The notes under the pieces: model-generated
What the model saw: only the letters and a program-made list of their open reading frames with translations
Told to the model about the DNA's origin: nothing
Databases searched by the model: none
In this document: piece by piece, positions 25,251 through 36,200 of the stretch
Position numbering within the stretch: the stretch's first letter is position 1
Layout of the letters: the number at the start of each line of letters is the position of its first letter
Assembly (NCBI RefSeq): GCF_037975245.1
Contig: NC_092570.1
Span: forward strand, 13,216,501-13,280,500
DNA length: 64,000 nucleotides
From: Apostichopus japonicus
Taxonomy: Eukaryota; Echinodermata; Holothuroidea; Aspidochirotida; Stichopodidae
Direction: 5' to 3'
Program-made: the position numbers and the translations under genes

Positions 25251-26124
25251 CGTACGATTTATATGTGCATGTTTATGAGAAATAACAGTTTTGATAACTA
25301 GATGGTTTATAACTTAGAGTGATTAAAACGATATCAATGAAAATTTTCCAATTGAAAATCCTGAATCAGAGTCCACGCTACTATATAGTTTTATCCGTGA
25401 ATTTGTGCTACCTGCTGGATCTGCATTTCTTTGCCTCGGTCTGTTGTCGTTATTGTCGCATCTTTCGAGTTTTATGAAGAAGATAATGCACTCCATATCA
25501 CAGTGAGATGTATGAATTTAAGGAATCATATAAGTGACACGTAAGGAAAGAGGGCAGCCAAGGTAATTAAACAATTTCAAATTCACGTGTGACCAATTAC
25601 AGGAAAATTTCATCTGAACCGCATAGCTATTATAACCAAATTTCCGGGTAAGCTCGTTCTACCGTTTATTTCGGTACAGTGTTTTTATAGCATTGCGTGC
25701 CTTTCATATGTCTGCTTCAGTAAGGCAGAACGTATATTACTCTGTGAAGTAGTTCATCCAGGGTGTTCATACATCGTCCTACGTCCTACATCTGTGCCTG
25801 GTCTGCCTCCTTCACCACGTCCACCTCTTCCAGAACGACCTGCATCGCGTCCGTTATTACCGCCCTCTCCGTTACCTCCTCCCCCTCCGTCGCCTCTGCC
25901 ACATCCGCCCACCACCACCACCGCCGCCGCCTCCACCTCCTTCTCCCCCTCTTCCTCCGCCACCGCCATATAATCTCAGATATTGTCTCCAAAAGTTGTA
26001 ATCTGCGTAGTCATATTGACGCTATGAGAAAGAAATAATAATCTAGTTATATATATTTTGTTTTATATATATATATAATTGAGATCGCAATGAGTTGAAT
26101 CCAGAACAGTGAAAAAAACTTCCA

Positions 26125-26195
26125 GCCCCCACCGGGATTCGAACCGGGGCCTTCCGCTCTGTACGAGGACACCCTAACCACTAGGCTATGGACGC
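26125..26195 (-). mobile_element. tRNA-like head of SINE, copy 4
   Basis: Unit C counterpart of the copy at 15502-15572, with the adjacent TA tract reduced to about 12 bp (26066-26078). Confidence 0.65.
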
Positions 26196-26496
26196 TGATT
26201 GTATGTTCAGAGGTTCGAAACCGGTAAGGAAGGTCGTCATTCCACTGTAGGCGTTTGTCACCTGTATCGAACAATACTAGTTCTGTTTTTGGTGACATAT
26301 TTTGCCTTACTCTAGAGATCAAACATGATGCTAACCAACTCGAAATCTTCTGTGATTCCTAAAGCCGGATCTCGAAAGAGAAACTTTGAACAGACTTTAT
26401 GTTTATGCAATGGTGGTAAACGACAAAGGCAAATGAATATATATAAATGAAAAATCGTAATGATTTGGAAAATCAAGAACAGTGAAAAAACTCTCA

Positions 26497-26563
26497 GCCT
26501 CCACCGGGATTCGAACCACGGGCCTTCTGTACGCGGACACCCTAACCACTAGGCTATGGACTC
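26497..26563 (-). mobile_element. tRNA-like head of SINE, copy 5
   Basis: Unit C counterpart of 15874-15940, sharing its shortened anticodon region. Both insertions therefore predate the B/C duplication. Confidence 0.65.
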
Positions 26564-27477
26564 TGATTGTATGTCCAGAGGTTCGAAACCGGTAAGGAAG
26601 GTCGTAATTCCACTGTAGGCGTTTGTCACCTGTATCGAACAATACTAGTTCTGTTTTTGGTGACATATTTTGCCTTACTTTAGAGATCAAACATGATGCT
26701 AACCAACTCGAAATCATTTGTGATTCCTAAAGCCGGATCTCGAATGAGATACTTTGAACACACTTTATGTTAATGCAATGGAGGTAAACGACATTGTACA
26801 ATTATACAATTATAATATAATTCAATTTACATGTTAACGTAGGATACCATGTCGCACAATAGAGGGCGTGGACACGTTTTGTACTAACATGTATAAACTC
26901 GGAATACCAATAATTTCAACGACGGTGAGATCCGAAATTATTTTATTCGTCGTAATTTTTCAGCTGCTTATCATTTATGTTAACATTTCATTTTAACGGG
27001 AAAAAAATGCAACTATAATAACAGTCTAGTGAAAGAAAATTAACGGTTATTGACAAAGTTCATGATTTTTACAAAACAAATCAAAGGCAATACATAGCTT
27101 CCCTGTGAAGTATGTAAGGTTCGAAACTTGAGCGTGGATTCAAGTAATTTACATATTTTATTCTTTCTGATTTACTTGATCATGAGATATAACATTTTGA
27201 AAACAACTACATAATTGAAGATAAAACAGTGTTTTTGTAATTATTTGATAGATTATGATCTTAGTTTGATCATCGCAACCACGACCAAAACGTAAAATGA
27301 AACACGTCATAATTGAAAACTCGACTATCTGATAATAAGGTTTCCTCTATAATGCTTTCAAGTTACCATGCACGGACAAGCTGGTATCCTTTCACCACCA
27401 CCCCAACCCCCCGACGCCCACCCTCTCACTCCCACACTGACTCCTCTACTGTAATTGTCTAGACACTAATCACTTAC

Positions 27478-27570
27478 TTCGTGGAATTCTTGCTCTTCAA
27501 GTTCCATTTTTTTTGATGCAACAACAGACACTGAACAGGCAAGAAATACAAACCATATGTAAAAATTCAT
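27478..27570 (-). CDS. beta copy C exon 1 (signal peptide)
   Basis: ATG at 27570, a 19-residue hydrophobic leader, an acidic segment, and a donor GAA|GTAAGT at 27477. The phase-0 exit matches the phase-0 entry of exon 2. This is the best-preserved leader of the beta family here. Confidence 0.6.
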
Positions 27571-27984
27571 GTTGGAGGTATCGACGCAAAGTGAACGTTT
27601 TCTCTTCAAAGACAACTTTCGAAGTGCTTGACCAAACATGCATATTAGTGTCAAATGTGAAAGGTCTAATGTTAAGTCCATATGGAGAAATCCTTCTATT
27701 TAGATTGTTTATTTGTCAAAGAGCACCTGCACTCTCAGGAAAGTCAAATCGGGATCAAAAAGATGGATTTTACACCAAAAGAGTTTGACGAATCTCAAAT
27801 TTGATGGAATGTTTGTTCTCTCGTTTGCATTATTTCTTTGTCTTTCTTTTTTCATCTTTTTCTTTCTTTTCTGTTTTACTATTCTGAACTTTACATATTT
27901 AATTTGTATTTTTTATGGCCGAAATAGCCATCGACTTCGCCTTCTGAAACTACAACCACACAACTCTACTCTTTCCAGGGCAGT

Positions 27985-28950
27985 AGGCCAAATTATTTTT
28001 AGGACAGAGTGCACCTCATCAAGAGGAACATTTTTGATAACAACCATCAGGTCATTCAAGGTCATTCAAGGTTGATTATGTGCAAAAAACTGCCAGCTTA
28101 TGCTATTTTTTGCAAAAACTTCTAGTCACGAAGTCTGACATGGCTGGTATGTTAGGACAAGTTGTGAATGGAGTAGGGACACATTTTCAAAAGTAACCGT
28201 AATGTGATCCAAGGTCACCAAAGGTCATTTATGGGGCAAAATGTGTTTTTTCATCAATAACTTGTGAAACTACCACTGACAGGGTCCGACATGGTTGATA
28301 TTTTGAGACTAGTTGTGAATGGGGTAAAGGATCGTTTCAAAACATAACGGTAATATGATTCAAGGTCAACAAAGGTCAATTAGGGGTCAAAAACTAGTAT
28401 TTTTTGCAATAATGTGAGAACCAAATGTCCATCAAGGTTGGGATTTTAGGACAGAGTGCACATCATCAAGGGGAAATTTTTCGATTAAAACCATTAGGTC
28501 ATTCAAGGTCATTCAAGGTTGATTATGTGCCAAAAACTCCCAACTTATGCTAATTTTTGCAACAACTTCTAGTCACGAAGTCTGACATGGCTGGTCTATT
28601 AGGACAAGTTGTGAATGAAGTAGGGACACATTTTCCAAAACAACCGTGATGTGCTCCAAGGTCACCAAAGGTCATTAATGGGTCAAAATGTGTTTTTTCC
28701 GAAAACTTGTGAAACTACCCGCTGACAGGGTTGAGAGTTACGCTATTGTAATACAATAGTCGAACTGCATTTGGGTGACCTTTGACCTCAGGTTGACCAC
28801 CAGTGACCTGTATTAGCTTCTTTCAAGTCGATTCTTTGAAGTTTCGTGGGCATATTCCAATCTAACTTGTCCATAAGTGGACTCCTCTGCAACCCTAATG
28901 TGCGAAGTTATTAGAGATTTGGTTTTGTTTTGTAATACTTGGTGTGTGGA
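27985..28950. repeat. AGGTCA-rich repeat block, second copy
   Basis: Matches 20420-21065 almost colinearly, with a partial internal duplication (the phrase TTAGGACAGAGTGCAC occurs at about 28000 and 28445). It includes the TGACCTTTGACCTCAGG motif near 28780. No gene. Confidence 0.7.
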
Positions 28951-29579
28951 TTCATAACATTGAGTACAAGAACCCTATTGCTTTTGATGGAGGTCTGTAT
29001 AACCACGTACAGTAGACTGACCTGTGTTAGCATGCCATAGTGTTATTGTAACAGCTAGTTCTGGTTATACTAACAAGCAGAAGTCTAGTGCAATGAAGTC
29101 ATCGAAACCTCAATGCATTTTGCATTCTGGTTATAATTCATCGAGCTTTCGCGGAACATTGTTACATAATGTATATATATATAAACATAAATGTATTATA
29201 TATTCATTTCGCTGAGTTCATAATATCTCGTCCGAGTTCCGACTTCACAAATAAAGTTCGGGTTGGATAGCATTTTAATTGATCTCTATATTAAGACTCA
29301 TTGCTCACGTCATACAATAGTTCCCCCAAGAGGGTCGAGCACTCGTGGATTATGATAATACTATTACTTATCTAATACTTATTGCTCCACACCATTATAA
29401 ACAGGTTAATGTCCTCCACAGCAAGAACAAATGCGACCCGTATTAAAGCCAGTTCCGGTCAGTTGTCGAATTACATCTTATGACCTAAGTGAAATGGGTA
29501 TCTAGTTTTCTAGGGTGTCTCGTCCAACAAAATCGAGAAACATAAGATGAAGAAGAATGCATTTTCCACCACCTGCACC

Positions 29580-29590
29580 TTTATATAATA
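29580..29590 (+). promoter_or_regulatory. TATA-box-like element of alpha copy D
   Basis: TTTATATAATA about 190 bp upstream of the alpha D ATG, in conserved context. Confidence 0.5.
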
Positions 29591-29774
29591 AAAACAGAAG
29601 AACTCGTATCAATGTCGTTATCTGATAAAAGGTTGTGGGATGTGCTACGTGTACCACTTATCCTTGAGAGTTTTGCTAACGAGGTCGATAGATTTTGACT
29701 TACTGAACAGTTTGACAAAGGCAACATTGCATAATCTTCTGCATATGCTGAGACATTCTGCGAACACTAGTAAA

Positions 29775-31304
29775 ATGAAGTTGCTGACCGTGTTGTTGTT
29801 GAGCTGTCTGTTGATGTCCCTGGTTTTGACCACAGACGCAAGAAGACATCCGTGCAAGAGAGGGTTAAGATTTGCCCGGCATCCCTGCCCTAAGCCTAGG
29901 GAGGCGGAGGCGGATGATCATGGAGCGTTCCAACGACGTGAAGAGAATGCTGAAGCAGTAAGTGTTAATAATATGTATCTGTAATATTGAATGAAAAATG
30001 TTATATAAGATGGTCTAGGCGATGTTTGAGACGTTATAAGACAACAATGATGTTGTAATAGGTAACGCAACTAACAGTATTGCTGGTTTTTGGTCACATG
30101 TGTCATCATTTATATTCCTTAGAGTAACTGGAACTTTTTCGGATGTTTGCTTAAAATTCCGATTTAAATATAATGCAGTAGCCAACAGCGGTAAAATTCA
30201 TGCAGGAGTGATGTTCCCTAATAGGGCGAATGCGCGTTAAAGTAATTGCCATACCATACATAGGTTACTGGAATTATCATTAGGTTCGGTAACAGTTTAA
30301 ACACTTGGCGCGGTTTGACGGCATCGTTAACTGCAGGGACCTATAAGTGCCAGGTGCTATAAGTGCCTAGGTCTATGTGCAAGAAAACGAAATAATTTGT
30401 CCTCGTTTAGCCTCAAGCGGTGTTGCCCGTTTTAGCTAAAGTTATGGGGTTAACAAAATGGCGGAGTCGTGGTTACAAATCGATATTTTGAACTAACAAC
30501 TACAGTGTGCATCGACGGCAGCGGCAGTACAACTATATATGTATACACATACGAAACATTAGGGCCGGTATGCAAAGTTATGGAATACGCGAAGTTAGAA
30601 ACTACATAATGAATCCAACATTTTCACTATAAGTGACATAAGGGAAAGAGTTTATATATTTACTATTCTCAATATAAATGTTATCCTAAAAGACAGAATA
30701 TTTACAAGTAAAATAGTTATGAAAGTTGAAGACGGGTATACTTAGTGAGGGAAATAATAAATAATGAAATATGTATAGTGCTCTCCGCCTGTATATTGTG
30801 AGAAATGTACAAACATTTTATTAAAGATATTAATTAAAACAATGTACGTTTACATTTAACTTTAAATCAAGCAAATGTTTCGATTGTTATTCACTTGTCT
30901 TATATTCCAATGTTTTTGTGTCGTAATAATTGCAGGAAATATTTACAAGGTTATATCTTAGATTAAGAGCAAACGCCATCTATTTATATATTCTATTGTC
31001 TGCCTTTAATCCAGAGTGTAGCTGAGATTTCAGCTCAGTTAATATTTCTTGATATTTAACCAAATGAATCGTGATGTTTGCAATTGATTAACAGCGGTAC
31101 AGGGAATTTTGGATTACAGATTCCCGGTTTAGCTGGTTACCGGGACTACGCATGGCTAATTAACGTATGAACAATAAAAGCGTGCCATAAAATAAATGCA
31201 GTGCATGAACTTTAATTTCTCTTTATTCGTCGCATTTTATTTTTCGATAAGTTTGCATTAATCATAACTAAGGAATATATATATTTTTTTAATTGCAGGA
31301 CTAA
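29775..31304 (+). CDS. alpha family copy D: secreted cysteine-loop peptide, two exons
   Basis: Exon 1 is 29775-29957 (61 codons), donor GTAAGT at 29958, acceptor ending 31298, then GAC TAA (31299-31304): 62 residues. The signal peptide spans 1-22 (MKLLTVLLLSCLLM...TTDA). The mature part begins RRHPC, has Cys27 and Cys38 in two HPC motifs bracketing a basic ten-residue loop, then an acidic AEADDHG stretch and the RREENAEAD tail. Basic N-half and acidic C-half with a dibasic RR between them resemble a pro-peptide layout. This is the clearest copy and a good reference for the family. Function unknown; a host-defence or neuro/pheromone-like peptide is possible. Confidence 0.7.
29958..31298 (+). 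other. intron of alpha copy D
   Basis: 1341-bp phase-0 GT-AG intron colinear with copies B and C. No nested gene is seen. Confidence 0.65.
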
Positions 31305-33635
31305 CTTTTGGTGGACTGAACAGAAACATAACGCTGTAGACCTTATCTGAGAGACTGTTGAATGGATTAGTCGTTAAGCCTACAGCTGTAAACTGGTGAT
31401 GGGAGAATCTGTTTTGTTAACTTGTTATCATTAACTTTCCAAATGATAGCAATGCTTATTAAAGTAAAACACTAATCATAAATGCAGTGACTGAAATCAT
31501 TCATTGTGAACTTCATTGGCCCAAACTCTAGGAAAATCAAATTTCATACACAACTCCTTCCCCATCTCTACCTCACACCTACACCCGTCGCCCCACCCCA
31601 CTCATCGCCATATCCCTCCACCCTCCACGCCCCTGCAAACTCACCACTCATGTCAAGGAAAGTCAAATCGGGATCGATAAGGTGGATAGTACACAAAAAT
31701 AGTTTGACGAATCTCAAGTTTGAGAAAAGATTTGTTCTTTCGGGGTTTTTTGTTTCTTCGTCGTTCTTTCTTTTTTATTCTTTTTTTTTATTCTCGAAAA
31801 AACCGCGATAGGAATCTTGCACAAAACTAATAGAACCATGAATATTGATAACTTTACATACGAAAATTGTAGTGGTTATGGCGGAAATATCATCTATAAT
31901 GCGCCCTCCACCCTTACCGTCTTTCGATAACCTTTCTTCCAGGGTTGTGAATTAAACAAAAAAGGCGTTTTTTCATTTCCTCATATTTCCTCACATTAAA
32001 TAGTATCTGACGGCTTCCCGCATTTTTCAAGATCAGACACAAAAAGAACCTGTCGATATTGATGAAAAGAAAGCGTATGGATTTTAATGTCGTATATTAC
32101 CGTATATTGTTCCAAGTTTGATAACACGTAGACGAAATTCTTGTAATGTTATAGGTCTTCATTAGATAAATTCCAGCAAAGCTATGCTCTGAGGAGTGGG
32201 AATTTATACTAATTTATATGACAGTAAAGCTTTCACTTGACATGAGGATACTTCAGTATTCAGATATCTGTGTATCTGCGAACACTTTTATAACGGTGGC
32301 GTGCATACAAAGAGGGTGCGGGGTGGGGTGGTGTGTTGGTGGGGGTGGGGTGGTGTTCCCCAAGTCCAATAGTCAGTCGGGGAATGGATCAGCCGGGAGT
32401 ATTGTGCATTCATCCGAGTCGTAATATTAGCTAACTTAAATAAACATAATTTGCTTTCACAAACGACGTGTCGTGACCTTCGATCTCAGAGCGATAATTG
32501 TAGACTGTCGTCCTCATTCTCAGTGATAATAAGAAAAAGGAAGTAAGTATATCCTTGAAGCTATTACGAAATAGCGCCATCTATTTTTCGTGTAGCCGGC
32601 GTGACAGTGTAAATTCCCCTGGGTAGTTTTAACTATAATAGTTTAATATAAAACGCCCTACAGGATAAAATAACTCGAACCACGGTATAACACACCAAAG
32701 CAAGGGTGCATTGTAGAGCATACTAGGGAACAATGAGTTAAATTGGTGACTGGTTCCACCAATGAGCAATACATTGTGCGATTACGTTTCTCTATTCTAC
32801 TGTATTGTCTCAGTTTATTCGGGGAAATAAAGAATAAGAATTGTATTATAAGGATGCAAATTTAGAGGGGGAAAGAGACCGTCTAGGAATAAACATTAAC
32901 TGCGTGCTTTTCGAAGGGGGGGGGGGCAAATTCAAAATTCCACCTGACTGATTTAGGTATAGGGACGTGAACCGTTATGGAGGGACCAGCGAGGAATGAA
33001 TTATGCACCAGTCCTGTCATATTATATTTGTATTAAAACGAAGGATATTATTTGGTATCTCGTTGCACTCATTTTAGGTAGACTGCGCAATATTAGGTAT
33101 CGGAATGTGACTCTTCGTATTCGAAGATACTTCAACACTCATTGTCCTGGATGTCATCTCATTGTTGTAAATATACATGTAAATATACACGTAAAATACA
33201 GATGTGCATGTTTATGAGAATTAACAGTTGCGTAAACTATATGGTTTAGAACTTAGAGTGATTAAGACGATAGCAATAACAAGGAAAATTTTCCTATTGA
33301 AAATCCTGAATCAGAGTCCACGCTACTATATAGTTTTATCCTTGTGTTTGTGCTACCTGCTGGATCTGCATTTCTTTGCCTCGGTCTGTTATCGTTATTG
33401 TTGCATCTTTCGAGTTTTATGGAGAAGATAATGCACTCCATATCACAGTGAGATGTATGAGTTTAAGGAACTAGATCTGTGACACCTTTTCTGTAAGGAA
33501 AGAGGGGCGAGATAATTAAACAGTTTCAAATTCATGTCTGACCAATAATAGGAAAATTACACCTGAACCGCATAGCTATTACAACCAGATTCCCGAGTAA
33601 GCTCGTTCTACCGTTTATTTCGGTTTAGTGTTTTT
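31305..33635. repeat. alpha D 3' UTR and downstream duplicated sequence
   Basis: Copy of the equivalent B and C segments, with the G-rich tract at 32316-32361. It is more diverged after 32700 and lacks the long TA run. Confidence 0.5.
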
Positions 33636-33643
33636 TGTCGCAT

Positions 33644-33791
33644 TCATAGGCGTACGAGGCGGGGGGCAGGGGGGCAGACTGCCCCCCCCCCCAAATTTCC
33701 AGAGGACAAGAAATTCGGGCAAAAGTCCTGAAAAATTCGGGCAGCCTAAGAGGAGAATTTTTTTTTATATATATATATATTATATATTATA

Positions 33792-33841
<50 letters not shown>

Positions 33842-34286
33842 GTAGCTTGCCCGAATCTTTTTCAAATTTTTGCCGGACAATTTTATGATTTTCTTTATTT
33901 AGCATCATGATGCTCGAATATTTCCGTGTAACACCACCGTAAGCGCAGTTCATCTGGGCTACCACGCTTTTTGCACGATCAATTTTTTTCTAACTAGTCA
34001 ATTGTTTACCTGGACCAAGGGTGGCGGAACCTGGGGGCACAGGGGGCACATGGCCCCAACTTTGCCTCAGGTTAAAAATGTGCCTTTTTTCTACATAAAA
34101 ATTGAGGTGCCTCAAATTGGCAAGAGACCAGGGAACCAGAATGAACACTCGGGAAGGGTCGTTTCCGGCCATCTGAGGGGTTTGTAAAACCAGAAATTTT
34201 CTTGTACGCTCCGCGCAAACCGATAGTGGCCCTCCGCTCAGACAGTCGTGCATACAACTTTGCCAATCCTGGCTACGCCCATGACT
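33644..34286. mobile_element. composite of MITE-like repeats
   Basis: The block begins CATAGGCGTACGAGGC and ends GGCTACGCCCATG, an imperfect inverted pair. Inside are G- and C-runs (33660-33690), a (TA)n tract and a second segment beginning near 34015 (GGCGGAACCTGGGGGCACAG). It replaces the beta gene expected here. I cannot assign a superfamily. Confidence 0.4.
33767..33838. repeat. (TA)n microsatellite
   Basis: TA-rich run within the composite repeat. Confidence 0.85.
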
Positions 34287-34633
34287 GTTAATGAATCTCT
34301 GTGGGTCAAAATCAAAGCTATTTCGAATGGAACAAATTGTTAAGATACTAACAAGAAATAAACTCTAATTCGGAAGATTCATACATTAGCAACTACCATA
34401 ATCTCACCTCATTTTGTCTCAAAAGAAAACTTGTTCCTTGTTTCCCAATTTGCACATTGAATATTGCAGTGCTAGTATGCATATTTTTCATGAAGGGGGT
34501 GGGGGGTGTTGATGGAGTGATGTGTTTACGCAAATAATTACGCAAATAAGATAATATAATAAGAGTTAAAAATGGTACCGTACTAAATAAAAGGCTGCAT
34601 CAGTCTAATCGAATTTCTGCAAAGTGGCTTTGA

Positions 34634-34634
<1 letters not shown>

Positions 34635-34686
<52 letters not shown>
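34635..34686. repeat. (TA)n microsatellite
   Basis: TA run immediately left of a hAT-like element. Confidence 0.9.
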
Positions 34687-34689
<3 letters not shown>

Positions 34690-35071
34690 CAGGGTTGTCC
34701 AACCTACGGCCCGCGGGCCACAGTTCGGCCCGCCGCAGGGTTGCGTCCGGCCCGCCAGAGATGCTCTACGGTGCGAAATTTTAGTGAGCAGATTTATTGA
34801 TAACAATTTGAAGCTATGTAATCAATCAATCGAACCTTCTGGGTCCAAAAAACTGCATACAGGTCAGTTGGTGTGACACTCTCTCAGCGGAAGGGGGGGG
34901 GCGCCTTTATTCATCTGTTTTATCAGGAAGAAAAATAAATCAGTGCGCTCCGCTCTCACATTTTGTTGCCTTGGGCTCCGGGCCAAAAAATCGAGTGTAG
35001 GGTTCATGCGGCCCCTTCCTCATCATAATCATTCCATGTGGCCCTCCTCTGCAAAAGGTTGGACAACCCTG
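34690..35071. mobile_element. hAT-like MITE
   Basis: 382 bp with 16-bp inverted ends CAGGGTTGTCCAACCT / AGGTTGGACAACCCTG and subterminal GGCCCGCGGGCC, a configuration common in non-autonomous hAT elements. The flanks ATATAGAC and GATTAGAC are only partly alike, so the expected 8-bp duplication is decayed or absent. An outer inverted repeat (GGCTGCATCAGTCTAATC at about 34591-34608, complement at 35072-35091) surrounds it. Confidence 0.7.
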
Positions 35072-35089
35072 GATTAGACTGATGCAGCC

Positions 35090-36200
35090 TTATATTTTTT
35101 TTCTTCATTTATATATATATATATTTAGATATATATATATATAAATAACCCGATGTTAGTTCATGTGGATTGTTTATGTTCACTTTCGCCGTCATTGCAT
35201 TATCTCTTTGTAATATCCACAACAAGACCCCTATTCGCTGGATGCGTTTCTTCCCTACCATGATCCCTAGCCGACAGTGTGAATGATATTCACACGGTTT
35301 GTATCACATGCCTCTTGTTTTTTGTATTAAATCAAATAACCCACTGAAAAAGTATGGTGGATGCTGATTGAATTTAATGAAAAAGTTCATCACTTTGAGG
35401 CAACTCTGACCACATTTCGAGTGTTTTGTACAACGAGGGATGACATTAGTTTATTAGGATGTGCGTGTTTAAATAGCATAGGTCTTTATTCGGATCTGGA
35501 TTAGCAATATGTTAGTGTTAAGAATAACAATGTATATTATAACTCAATTTACATTTTAACGTAGGATAACATGTCGCACAATAGAGGGCGTGGACACGTT
35601 TTTTACTAACAGGAATAAATTCGGGATACCAATAATTTCAACCACGGTGAGATCCGAAGTTATTTTATTCGTCGTAATATTTTCAACTGTCATTTATGTT
35701 AACATCTAATTTTAGCGAAACAAAATGCAACTATAATAACAGTCTAGTCAAATAAAATTAACAGTTATTGGCAAACTCCAAACACCAAATCTCAATTACT
35801 ACGGAGCACTGCAACAGTTTAATGTTGTGTGTTCTCAGACGTTTAAGAATGTAAACATATCGTCCCGGAAGTGAGCTGAGTTCCGCGACTGACGTCACGC
35901 CGCATTACCGTAAATACAACAATTTAAGAAAGTTTTTATTACCATCGAATTTTTGATCGTTTATTCCTCGAGGATGCAAGCTTCGTTTGACACAAATTGG
36001 GTATCATTTTCAACGCTTATTCTCCACTTCTTCCGCATTGGGCAAGTGTTTTATTACCACCAACCCGGAATATCAATACTCTAACTTTTACTTCGTGATG
36101 TTGTGCCGTTATGGTGAGAGGTAGGCCCAAAGAAAGCAAAAATAAGCCAAGGTAACTACAACATTTAGGGAGAGGAGTCCAAAGAAGTATCTTTTCACAT
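35090..36200. other. intergenic, fragment of unit sequence
   Basis: Contains a TA/TTTA tract near 35110 and a fragment at about 35520-35790 homologous to 16180-16430 and 26815-27060 (part of the beta intron). No gene is recognised. Confidence 0.45.

Larger units (their letters stand above)
25754..27570 (-). pseudogene. beta family copy C: leader intact, glycine-rich exon frameshifted
   Basis: Exon 1 (27570-27478, 31 codons) encodes a clean signal peptide (MNFYIWFVFLACSVSVVAS) followed by KKMELEEQEFHE and a GTAAGT donor, phase 0. Exon 2 (26021-25754) keeps the acceptor TTTCTTTCTCATAG and the aromatic start RQYDYADYNFW, but is 41 nt shorter than in copy B. The shortening removes part of the glycine run and shifts the frame, so the conserved Gly frame stops soon after the deletion. 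The downstream RGG-rich tail survives only in another frame (25754-25969). Copy C therefore shows the ancestral leader and copy B the ancestral glycine-rich exon. It could still make a truncated Gly/Arg peptide. Confidence 0.6.
21240..27980. repeat. tandem duplication unit C (alpha C + beta C)
   Basis: Colinear with unit B (10592-17510) and unit D (29130-33640). It keeps the short (TA)n at 21297 without the fold-back and SINE insertions seen in unit B, so it documents the pre-insertion state. Confidence 0.8.
29130..33640. repeat. tandem duplication unit D (alpha D only)
   Basis: Colinear with units B and C up to about 33635, where homology stops just before the position of beta exon 2. A different repeat begins there, so unit D has lost the beta gene. 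Confidence 0.75.
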
